This document shows, in pieces, positions 23,164-30,675 of a DNA stretch of 32,707 nt (the first letter of the stretch is position 1; each line of letters opens with the position of its first letter). This stretch comes from Clostridiales bacterium (GTDB taxonomy: Bacteria > Bacillota > Clostridia > Oscillospirales > Oscillospiraceae): NCBI GenBank assembly GCA_022782265.1, contig JALFOM010000100.1:1-32707 (forward strand), in the 5' to 3' direction. The notes beneath the pieces were generated by a model that saw only the letters and a program-made list of their open reading frames with translations, ran no database searches and was not told the DNA's origin. The translations under genes were made by a program, and so were the position numbers.

Positions 23164-24531
23164 ATGAAAAAAAGACGGATTGATATTCTGTTTATCCTCC
23201 TGTTTCTGGTTCTGTGCCTGATCCCCAGCCTGGGGATTCTGGTTTTCGGGGAGAGCGACGCCGCCGCCAACGAGATACTCAGCTCCCGGCCCAGCGCCCA
23301 AAACCGGGACGGCTCCTTTAACACGGAGCTGCTCTCCGATTTTTCCGATTATATTGCGGACCGCTTTGCCTTCCGTCAGGAGATGGTCACAGCCTGGTCG
23401 GCAATTAACGCCAAGGTCTTTTCCGCTTCCGTGGAGGAACAGGTGATTTTAGGCAGCGACGGCTGGCTCTATTATCGGGAGACCCTTGACGATTATCTCG
23501 GCAAGGGCATGAGCGATGAGGAGCTGGAATATGCCGCGAAGAACCTTGCCCTGATGCAGGAATACGCGGAAAGTCAGGGCGCCGCTTTTGTCTTCACCAT
23601 TGCGCCCAATAAAAACAGCCTGTACCCGGAGCATATGCCGTCCTTTTATCCCAATGGACATGACAGCGCCAACGCCGAAAGGCTGCCGGCGCTTCTGGAA
23701 CAATACGGCGTGAATTACGTCGATTTGTTTGGGGCTTTCCGGAATGAGGACGTGCTGTACTTTGCCACCGATTCCCACTGGAATTCTCAGGGGGCAGCCC
23801 TGGCGGCCGACCATATTCTGTCCGGTCTGGGGATGGAGAGCAGCTATTTTTCCGGCAGCTTCACAAACCCCGTCAGCCATCACGGGGACCTGTATGAGAT
23901 GCTCTATCCTGCAGGCACTATGACCGAGCCGGACTTACAGCTTTCCTCCGGTTTCAGCTACCGTTGCGAAAACGACCCCAACGGCGGCAACGCCATTACC
24001 ATCAAAACCGCCGCGGAGGGCAGGGAAGGCACGCTGCTCTGCTGGCGGGACTCCTTCGGGATCTCTCTTTACCCCTATCTGGCGGAAAAGTTCGGTTCGG
24101 CCACCTTTTCCCGGGACTCCGCCTATGATCTGAGCCAGATCGAAGCTCTGGGGGCGGACGCGGTGATCATCGAGCTGGTGGAGCGGAATTTAGCCCAGCT
24201 GATCACCGCCTCTCCGGTCTTTGCCGCGCCGGAGCGGCAGCTCAGCATCGGCGCGAAAGGGGAGGGGAGCATTACGGTTTCCGTCACCGCGCCGAAGGAT
24301 GTGGGCGGACTTGCCCATATCACCGGGGAGATTCCCCGCGGCGCCATGGACGCCGGTTCCGGCATTTACCTGAGTGTGGGAGACCATTTTTTTGAAGCCT
24401 GCGTTCTGCGGGGCAGCGATGAAGATCATCTGTCTTTCTCCGCCTGGATCGCGGCAGAGAATTTGGAGCACCTGTCCCTGGTTTGCTGTTCAGACAAGGT
24501 TCTCACTTTATATGATACAGAAATGAAATAA
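23164..24531 (+). CDS. AlgJ/AlgX-like SGNH (DHHW) protein, acyltransferase partner
   Basis: The open frame begins at 23086 inside the upstream gene, but the real start is the ATG at 23164 after GAGAGGGGGAGAGAG, giving 456 residues. KKRRIDILFILLFLVLCLIP forms an N-terminal membrane anchor. The outer domain has GSDGWLYYRETLDDYLGKG (about 97-115) and FATDSHWNSQGA (about 200-211), where the D-x-H-W motif is the catalytic pair of the AlgJ/AlgX group. CWRDSFGISLYPYL would contain the Ser of the GDS-like block. A C-terminal beta-rich domain (about 355-456) is extra. It would complete O-acylation of an exported polymer together with the MBOAT gene upstream. Confidence 0.85.
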   Translation: MKKRRIDILFILLFLVLCLIPSLGILVFGESDAAANEILSSRPSAQNRDGSFNTELLSDFSDYIADRFAFRQEMVTAWSAINAKVFSASVEEQVILGSDGWLYYRETLDDYLGKGMSDEELEYAAKNLALMQEYAESQGAAFVFTIAPNKNSLYPEHMPSFYPNGHDSANAERLPALLEQYGVNYVDLFGAFRNEDVLYFATDSHWNSQGAALAADHILSGLGMESSYFSGSFTNPVSHHGDLYEMLYPAGTMTEPDLQLSSGFSYRCENDPNGGNAITIKTAAEGREGTLLCWRDSFGISLYPYLAEKFGSATFSRDSAYDLSQIEALGADAVIIELVERNLAQLITASPVFAAPERQLSIGAKGEGSITVSVTAPKDVGGLAHITGEIPRGAMDAGSGIYLSVGDHFFEACVLRGSDEDHLSFSAWIAAENLEHLSLVCCSDKVLTLYDTEMK

Positions 24532-24547
24532 AAAAGAGGGTACTGAC

Positions 24548-24931
24548 ATGAAAAAATGCAAAAATCTTATTCTGATGCTTCTTGTGGCGGCAATGTTTTT
24601 CAGCCTGTGCGCCTGCAGCGGCAGCGAGGAAAAGCCCGCAGACATGGAATCGGTCCTGCCCGGCGCGGAAAGCGGCGTGGAGGATGAAAACGAGGTTCAG
24701 AACAGTTCTGAGGAAGAAGCCGCGCCTGAGGTCAACGAGGACAAGGCCCTTGCTGAGAGCATGATCGGCGACGAGGTCTCCAAGCTCATCGAAGCCATCG
24801 GCGAGCCGGACAGCGCCGATTATGCGAGCAGCTGCCTTGGCCCCGGCGAGGACGGAGAGCTTCAGTATGACGGTTTCACGGTCTACACCTATAAAGAAGG
24901 CGACTCTGAGGTCATCCAGAACGTGTTATGA
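24548..24931 (+). CDS. Small acidic lipoprotein
   Basis: A 127-residue protein with a lipoprotein signal (KKCKNLILMLLVAAMFFSL, then CAC; lipidated Cys about 23). A strongly acidic linker (about 28-70) is followed by a small C-terminal domain (SMIGDEVSKLIEAIGEPDSA, then GFTVYTYKE). The domain resembles the small BLIP-like or SmpA/OmlA-like folds that contain a G.P..A....G pattern, but I do not assign it. GAGGG lies upstream of the ATG. Its stop overlaps the start of the next gene (ATGA), so the two are coupled. Confidence 0.75.
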   Translation: MKKCKNLILMLLVAAMFFSLCACSGSEEKPADMESVLPGAESGVEDENEVQNSSEEEAAPEVNEDKALAESMIGDEVSKLIEAIGEPDSADYASSCLGPGEDGELQYDGFTVYTYKEGDSEVIQNVL

Positions 24932-26409
24932 AGGCAGCAAAGCAGAAAAAAATAACGATCGTCATAGCAGTCATCCTCATTCTGGTGATGGCTGCTATTG
25001 CCGCGGCTGTGTACTTTTTCGGAACAGCCTCCGTTTATTTTTATACCGCCTCTGATCCCGTTCAGGTTCGCAGAGTTCTGAAGGGGAGTGAGGTTTCCCT
25101 TGATCCTCCCGCACCCATCGAGGGCTACACCTTTGTGGGCTGGGAAAATGAATGGGGCGAGCTGGAGTCCCGGCAGAGCATAAGCCTGTATGAGGATACC
25201 TGCTATTCCGCGGTCTATTCCGTCGCCCTCAACTGCGAGGAGCACGCGCCCTATATGTTTGCGGATGAGTACGGCCTTTTCCGGCCCAATGATGTCATGA
25301 CCAGGGGAGAGGCCGCCCAGATGCTCTATTCTCTTCTCCGCGTCAAGGTGAAGGGCAGCAGCAATTTTATCGACGTACCGGCAAACGCCGCCTGTTATAA
25401 GGCCGTCGCCGCGCTGAAAGAGCTGAATGTGGTCAGCGGCAGCCGCTTTCACCCGGATGAGCCCATCACCCGCAGGGAGCTTTTGGAGATGCTCTCCGCC
25501 TTCTATCCCGCTCAGCCGGAGGAATATGAATTTGCCGATATCAGCAAAAACGACCCGGACTATGCCCTCTTCTGTACAGCCGCCGCTTACGGCTGGATCG
25601 ACAGCGGCAGCACTACGGAGCTTCAGCCGGACGCGGAACTGAGCCGGTATGAGATCGCCGTTTTGATGAACCGCTTTTTGGGCAGATCCACAGAGGGCGA
25701 CAGGCCCGATACCATGGGCTTTGTCCTGGATGTTACGCCGGAGGATGACTACTATTCCGACGTGGCCGAGGCGGTGATCGACCACAGCTATTCCGTTGAA
25801 GGCGGAGCGGAGAACTGGACTTCCGATTTTTCCGCCGAAAAAAGGCCCCAGGGATTCTTTCTGGCAGGTACAGAGTTGTACTGCATCTCCGAAAAGGGTT
25901 ATGTTCTGAAAAATACAACCATAGATGGCTTCTGTTTTGATGAAAACGGGCGTTACACCAGCGGCATGCCTGCGCTGGACGCGCTGGTTCAGGAAACCCT
26001 GTCCGGCCTTATTGATGATTCCATGGATCAAACAGAGATGCTCCGGGCCATCTATGATTACACCGTGGATAATTTCACTTATCTGAAGGGCAGCCTCTAT
26101 GATTTCCGTGATACCTCCTGGCTCAATGACGAGGCCTATGGAATGCTCAGCACCGGCTACGGCAACTGCTATGGCTACGCGGCGGCGCTGTGCCAGCTTG
26201 CCAGAGCGCTGGGCTTTGACGCCTGCGTGTACAGCGGCAAGATCGGCATTGCCGACAGTGAGCACGGCTGGGTAGAGATGGATATTGACGGCCAGACCTA
26301 TGTCTTTGACCCGGAGATGGAGATGGCATTCTGGAAAGACCAATACCAAACAATCGACATGTTTATGATGACTTACGAGGAAGCGGCAAGATGGCATTAC
26401 ACGCGCTGA
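24928..26409 (+). CDS. Surface protein with SLH repeats and a transglutaminase-like domain
   Basis: A 493-residue protein anchored by an N-terminal membrane helix (about 8-31). A short InlB/flagellin-type repeat follows (PAPIEGYTFVGWENEWGELE, about 60-80). Then come three S-layer homology repeats (about 105-250): YMFADEYGLFRPNDVMTRGE; ALKELNVVSGSRFHPDEPIT; YGWIDSGSTTELQPDAELSR. SLH repeats bind pyruvylated secondary cell-wall polymers. Residues about 365-493 form a transglutaminase-like domain with the triad Cys in GYGNCYGYAAALCQLARAL, His in SEHGWVEMDI and Asp in VFDPEMEM. It could cross-link or cleave wall peptides. It starts inside the stop of the lipoprotein gene and ends inside the start of the next. 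Confidence 0.85.
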   Translation: MKAAKQKKITIVIAVILILVMAAIAAAVYFFGTASVYFYTASDPVQVRRVLKGSEVSLDPPAPIEGYTFVGWENEWGELESRQSISLYEDTCYSAVYSVALNCEEHAPYMFADEYGLFRPNDVMTRGEAAQMLYSLLRVKVKGSSNFIDVPANAACYKAVAALKELNVVSGSRFHPDEPITRRELLEMLSAFYPAQPEEYEFADISKNDPDYALFCTAAAYGWIDSGSTTELQPDAELSRYEIAVLMNRFLGRSTEGDRPDTMGFVLDVTPEDDYYSDVAEAVIDHSYSVEGGAENWTSDFSAEKRPQGFFLAGTELYCISEKGYVLKNTTIDGFCFDENGRYTSGMPALDALVQETLSGLIDDSMDQTEMLRAIYDYTVDNFTYLKGSLYDFRDTSWLNDEAYGMLSTGYGNCYGYAAALCQLARALGFDACVYSGKIGIADSEHGWVEMDIDGQTYVFDPEMEMAFWKDQYQTIDMFMMTYEEAARWHYTR

Positions 26410-27677
26410 AAATAAAAAAAATAGCTGTCATTCTGCTCTGTATTGCCTCTATGGCCTTTCTCTGCGCATGCGGAAATCTGTCTGAGCTGTTTGACCGGCT
26501 CCCGCCTTTGCCAACGGAAAGCGGCGAAGAAGCGGAGGAGACGGCGCCTGTGGAAACCCTGCCGCCGGAGACAGAAGCGCCGGCAGAGCCTTCTCCCGAA
26601 CCGGAGGAGATCCACAACTCCTATATTGTCAAAATCGCCGGTACGCCTTACCGCTCCGAACCCAAAACAGAACAGGCCAATGTGCTTGGCAGTCTGAGCG
26701 TGGGGGATAAGGTGGAGTGCCTTGCGGATGAGGGCGAGTTCATGCTGGTGGAGCTTTCTGACGGCCAGCAGGTCTGGTGCGCAACCTGGTATCTGAAGGC
26801 CGAAGACCCTGAGCTGGAAAAGCAGCGGGCGGAAAGCTTCCTTGCGGAAAAGACCGGAACGGAAACCTATGTTTCCATAGACGGGGAACCCGTATATTAC
26901 TGCACCGCGACTGTGCTGAACTGCCGGGCAGAGCCCAGCACCACCTGTACTATTCTTTATCAGATCGTTATGGGCTCTCAGGTAAATGTCCTTGGACGGG
27001 ACGGGGATTTTTATCTCTGCCGGCTGCCAAACGGCGGGATCGCCTACTGCTCGGTAAACTATCTTTCCAGCGAAGCCACCTATGTGGACCTTGCCGGGGC
27101 GGTTGATCTGCGCGTTTTCATGCCTGGTGCGGAATTTGACCTGCTCTTTGCCTCTCCCAACAACATTACCGGCGAGGCTATGTACCCGCCCATCCCCCTT
27201 TTGGAGGAGACCACCGCCGATAAACTGATGCAGGCCTACAACATCTTCCGGGAGGACGGTTACACCATCAAAATTTATGACGCATACCGCCCCAAATCGG
27301 CCCAGTACAAGCTCTATGACATTGTTCAGGACTCCCGCTTTATTGCCAATCCCTACGAGGGCAATTCCTGGCATCAGCGGGGAAGGGCAATGGACATCTC
27401 CCTTGTGAATCTGGCCACGGGAGAGGAGCTGGAAATGCCCACGCCCATGCACACCTTCTCCCTGGACGCTGCCAGAAGCAGCTACCGGTCATGGAGCGTG
27501 GAAGCCCAGAAAAATGTGGACTATATGACGGAAGTGATGACCTCGGTGGGCTTCGGCACCCTTGAAACCGAATGGTGGCACTTTGAGTACACAGGGCCCG
27601 GCGGCATGATGGAGAAGGATATTGACTTTGGCTCACTGACCTACCGGCCGGTTTCCGAATATGTGCCGAGAGACTGA
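26391..27677 (+). CDS. Lipoprotein with two SH3-type domains and a VanX-like D-Ala-D-Ala dipeptidase domain
   Basis: A 428-residue lipoprotein (lipobox LCAC, Cys 27) with a Pro/Glu-rich linker. Two bacterial SH3-like domains follow (about 77-135, KIAGTPYRSEPKTEQANVLG; about 170-225, TATVLNCRAEPSTTCTI), which usually bind the cell wall. The C-terminal peptidase M15 domain (about 230-428) has IYDAYRPKSAQYKLY, NSWHQRGRAMDISL (the SxHxxGxAxD zinc motif) and TEWWHFEY (the E-x-x-H motif). These are the catalytic signatures of the VanX/DdpX group. Unlike VanX of resistance clusters, which is cytoplasmic, this protein should be outside the cell, so wall remodelling is more likely than vancomycin resistance. 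It overlaps the upstream gene by 19 bases. Confidence 0.9.
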   Translation: MALHALKIKKIAVILLCIASMAFLCACGNLSELFDRLPPLPTESGEEAEETAPVETLPPETEAPAEPSPEPEEIHNSYIVKIAGTPYRSEPKTEQANVLGSLSVGDKVECLADEGEFMLVELSDGQQVWCATWYLKAEDPELEKQRAESFLAEKTGTETYVSIDGEPVYYCTATVLNCRAEPSTTCTILYQIVMGSQVNVLGRDGDFYLCRLPNGGIAYCSVNYLSSEATYVDLAGAVDLRVFMPGAEFDLLFASPNNITGEAMYPPIPLLEETTADKLMQAYNIFREDGYTIKIYDAYRPKSAQYKLYDIVQDSRFIANPYEGNSWHQRGRAMDISLVNLATGEELEMPTPMHTFSLDAARSSYRSWSVEAQKNVDYMTEVMTSVGFGTLETEWWHFEYTGPGGMMEKDIDFGSLTYRPVSEYVPRD

Positions 27678-27695
27678 AAAAAGCGGAGGATTGAA

Positions 27696-28610
27696 ATGCT
27701 GGATTTTCTGAGACATGAGGGGATAGACGCCCAAATTATCAAAAGAATCGAAGATTTTCGTAATACATACCCTGTCAGCGCGGAAATGGCCGGGCGTGTT
27801 CCCGCACCCAAATACCATTATTACGGAAAAGATGTGTGGGAAAAAGCCCTGACCGCCCTGATTTCCGGGGAGAACCTGCTGCTGGTCGGCCCCAAGGCCA
27901 CAGGCAAAAACGTTCTGGCGGAGAATCTGGCCGCGGTTTTCGGCCGGCCGGAATGGGATATCTCCTTTTACCTGAATACCGACGCCGCCTCTCTCATCGG
28001 CACGGACACCTTTAAGGACGGGCAGGTCTCTCTGCGCCACGGCCCCATCTATCAGTGCGCCGAGTTCGGCGGCTTTGGGATTCTGGACGAGATCAATATG
28101 GCGAAAAATGAGTCCCTTGCAGTGCTCCATGCCACGCTGGACTTCCGGCGGATCATTGACGTGCCCGGTTATGAGCGCATCAAGCTTGCCCCCTGCACCC
28201 GCTTCATCGCCACCATGAACTACGGCTATGCCGGAACCCGGGAGGTAAACGAGGCTCTGGCTTCCCGCTTCATGGTCATCAATATGCCCATCATTTCCCG
28301 GGACAATCTGAAAAAGCTGCTCATGGCCCAGTTCCCCACGCTCTCCGAGAAATACGCGGATCAGTTTTCCGACCTGTTTCAGGAGATCCGCAGCAAATGT
28401 GACAGCGCGGAAATCTCCACAAAGCCCCTGGACCTGCGCGGCCTGATCGCCTCTCTGTCCCTGGTGAAAAACGGGCTGAGCGCGGGACAGGCGCTGGAGA
28501 TGGGCATCATCAATAAATCCTTTGACGATTTTGAGCGTCAGCTGGTCTCCGATATCATCCATGCCCGCATACGTTCTGACCTGTCTGCCGCAGAGCTGTT
28601 TGAAAAATGA
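27696..28610 (+). CDS. MoxR-type AAA+ ATPase
   Basis: A 304-residue AAA+ ATPase of the MoxR/CbbQ group, usually paired with a VWA-domain protein to load metals or remodel partner complexes. The Walker A loop is LLLVGPKATGKNVLAENLA, in which the final GK(T/S) is GKN, an unusual residue after the lysine. Walker B is FGILDEINMAKNE. Sensor 1 is RFIATMNYGYAGTREV and sensor 2 is near LDLRGLIASLSLV. GGAGG precedes the ATG. Its stop overlaps the ATG of the next gene (ATGA), a VWA protein. Together they would form an ATPase-VWA pair, but the second gene is truncated. Confidence 0.88.
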   Translation: MLDFLRHEGIDAQIIKRIEDFRNTYPVSAEMAGRVPAPKYHYYGKDVWEKALTALISGENLLLVGPKATGKNVLAENLAAVFGRPEWDISFYLNTDAASLIGTDTFKDGQVSLRHGPIYQCAEFGGFGILDEINMAKNESLAVLHATLDFRRIIDVPGYERIKLAPCTRFIATMNYGYAGTREVNEALASRFMVINMPIISRDNLKKLLMAQFPTLSEKYADQFSDLFQEIRSKCDSAEISTKPLDLRGLIASLSLVKNGLSAGQALEMGIINKSFDDFERQLVSDIIHARIRSDLSAAELFEK

Positions 28611-29852
28611 TTGAGGTATCTGAGCTTCAGAAAAAACGCGCCGTAAACATCATCTGGAACGCCGCGCAGAATTATGCTTTCAGCCCCGACTTCAAGGCCT
28701 TCGATAAAGAGGGGCAGGCGGACCTTTACTGGAACACCATTATCGGCGCGGTACGGCGTCATTATGATTACCCGCAGATCGAAAAGGTCTTTCTGTCCTT
28801 CCAGCAATACGAGGATTCGGACACCTATGAGGGCCTGCTCTGGCTGGGTCTGGAAAACTGCGTTTTCGGCAGGGAGGTCATGGACCGTCCCGCGCTCAGC
28901 GATCTGCGAGCGTGCTATGCCCGGCGATTTGTCGCCGAATATAAGACGCCGGATGACCTTCAGCTATATGACGCTCTGGCTTACGCCCATTACTGCCGCG
29001 TTCTGGGCAGGGAAGTGCGTATGGATAAATACAGCATGAAGCTTCTGGACGAGCTGGAATTTCCGCCGGAGATCACCACGGAGGAGATTCTTGCCCGGGC
29101 ACAGGCCCTGTTTCAGCGCTGGTTCCAGATCAGAACCGAGGAGCGGAAAAAGGAGAAAAAATCCCATGCTTTCCCCGGGCTGAAGAGGCGGAAAGGCAGC
29201 AAGGGCCGTTTTCGAAAATTCGGTATCGGCTTTGCCGATCACCCGGAGAATATATACGGCGGCGCCGACGCCTCTGGCCGGGCCGACCCCAATGTCCCGC
29301 TGACCAAAATGAGCGCCGCGGAGCTGCGGGAATTTATGGAGTCAAAATACGGTAAGCCCCTTTTCTCTCCCCCTAAAATAGCCGAGGTGGAGCGCAGCCT
29401 TTGCAGCGGCAATCATGCCGGCTGCCATCTGCATTTTACCAAGGGGGAGCCGGTAAAGGGAAAAATACAAAACGGCTTTGAGGCACTGCAAAAGACCCGG
29501 GAAGCGGTGCAGATTCAGAAGAACCGGGATTATTATCAAAAGAATCTGGCGCAGAACCGCACCTCCATTGCAAAGCTCACCGCGAAGATTCAAAACTCCG
29601 TTCTGCTCCACCTGCAGCCGGCGCCGGTCAAAACAAACGCCGGCCGGCTCAACGGCAGCGCGGTGTGGCGTGCGCTGCTGCTGAACGACGACAAGGTGTT
29701 TGTCAAAAACGAGCAGGATAATATGGGCGATCTGAGCGTGGACATCCTTCTGGACGCTTCCACCTCCCAAAAGCACAGGCAGGAGATCGTGTCCGGTCAG
29801 GGCTACATGATTGCGGAGAGCCTTACCCGCTGCGGTATACCCTGCCGGGCGG
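28607..29852 (+). pseudogene. VWA-domain partner of the MoxR ATPase, truncated at its 3' end
   Basis: The first 415 or so codons read as a CobT/VWA-type partner protein: a helical N-terminal part, a basic segment (ERKKEKKSHAFPGLKRRKGS), a long charged region, and the start of a VWA domain with the MIDAS motif VDILLDASTSQ (about 377-387). The real protein appears to break off about 30 residues after the MIDAS, near GIPCR (29832-29852). Past that point the same frame is open to 30070 but gives an Arg/Trp-rich sequence with no VWA features, while a different frame carries the end of an unrelated gene. The VWA fold needs about 180 residues, so a functional domain is unlikely. Confidence 0.75.
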
Positions 29853-30036
29853 CTTTGAAGAGGGCAAAAACTATAAAACGTATACCTCCCCGGCAGAGTG
29901 CGAGGAGAAGCTGCGGCAGCTGCTGGCAGACCCGGCGGCGATACTGGCTATGGCACAGCACAATGCGGCGTATTATCAGGCATGGCTGCGGCCGGAGCAG
30001 CAGGTGCGGCAGGCTTTGCGGCAGCTGGAGAGATAA
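29842..30036 (+). pseudogene. C-terminal fragment of a probable glycosyltransferase or capsule gene
   Basis: From 29842 the frame reads LPGGFEEGKNYKTYTSPAEC, then EEKLRQLLADPAAILAMAQH and ends WLRPEQQVRQALRQLER before TAA at 30034-30036. Such a tail (Y.sp.el...l..ll.d......m...) is typical of the C-terminus of glycosyltransferases and related polysaccharide enzymes. No start or earlier part of this protein exists upstream, where the VWA gene is. Family assignment is a judgement from pattern only. Confidence 0.55.
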
Positions 30037-30047
30037 GGGGGCGGGGT

Positions 30048-30632
30048 ATGGAAGAACAAAAACGGCATAGCGGCTTTGAGGCGATGCGCATTCTCAGCAT
30101 GGTGATGATCGTGCTGATGCACGGCATCGGGCATGGCGGGCTGTGCCTGGTGGCGTATCTGGCGGCTTCGGCGGCGGGGCTTTTCAACCGGATGCTGGCG
30201 CTGCGGCTGGAAACCGCCCTGCACCTGAACGGTTTTGTGAATACCGTCAACGGCTATCAGGCACTGGCTACGGTCATCGCCTCGGCAGCAATGTTTTTGC
30301 TGTTCCAGAATATCCGTATCCGCTCGGACTACTGGCGGCGCTGGGTATTCCGGCTGGCACCGCTGTCTTTCGGGGTGTATCTGCTGCACGACAGCGATTT
30401 TACCCGGGCGCTGCTATGGCAGCTGGTAGACCTGCCCCGGTTCGGCGGGGCGCTGCTGCCCTCGCTGGCTTACCTGACCGGTGTGGTGCTGCTGATCGCC
30501 GTGGCGGGCTACGCGGTGGATGCCGTATATCAGCGGCTCTACCGTCTGCTGCGCCTGCCCGCGCTGGAAACAAAACTGGACGCCCTGACCGCCCGCATCC
30601 TGCAAAATATTGTTGGGAGCAAAGAAGTGTAA
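30048..30632 (+). CDS. Acyltransferase-3-like membrane protein, probably shortened by an internal deletion
   Basis: The true start is likely the ATG at 30048 (194 residues) after AAGGGGGCGGGG. It begins with the usual first segment of acyltransferase-3 (OafA-type) enzymes (SGFEAMRILSMVMIVLMHGI, with the catalytic-type His). It then jumps within a few residues to what look like the last membrane helices of the family (NGYQALATVIASAAMFLLFQ; LAPLSFGVYLLHDS). Normal members are about 330-380 residues, so roughly the middle half is missing while the frame is kept. With the truncated gene upstream this suggests rearranged polysaccharide genes. It ends just before a strong terminator. Confidence 0.65.
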   Translation: MEEQKRHSGFEAMRILSMVMIVLMHGIGHGGLCLVAYLAASAAGLFNRMLALRLETALHLNGFVNTVNGYQALATVIASAAMFLLFQNIRIRSDYWRRWVFRLAPLSFGVYLLHDSDFTRALLWQLVDLPRFGGALLPSLAYLTGVVLLIAVAGYAVDAVYQRLYRLLRLPALETKLDALTARILQNIVGSKEV

Positions 30633-30634
30633 AG

Positions 30635-30675
30635 AAAAGCGCTGTCGCACGAATTTTTTGTGCGACAGCGCTTTT
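30635..30675. terminator. Bidirectional terminator between the acyltransferase gene and recG
   Basis: A 16-bp perfect stem (30635-30650 with 30660-30675) around a 9-base loop. TTTTTT lies at 30672-30677 on the plus strand, and A's at the other foot give T on the minus strand. It abuts the recG stop codon. Confidence 0.88.

Noticed and set aside
26391-27677. The VanX-like protein as part of a vancomycin resistance cluster, with the VanZ-like gene at 12589
   Set aside because: No vanR, vanS, vanH or D-Ala-D-Lac ligase gene is in the window, the peptidase is an exported lipoprotein, and the VanZ-like gene is 14 kb away in a mobile element.
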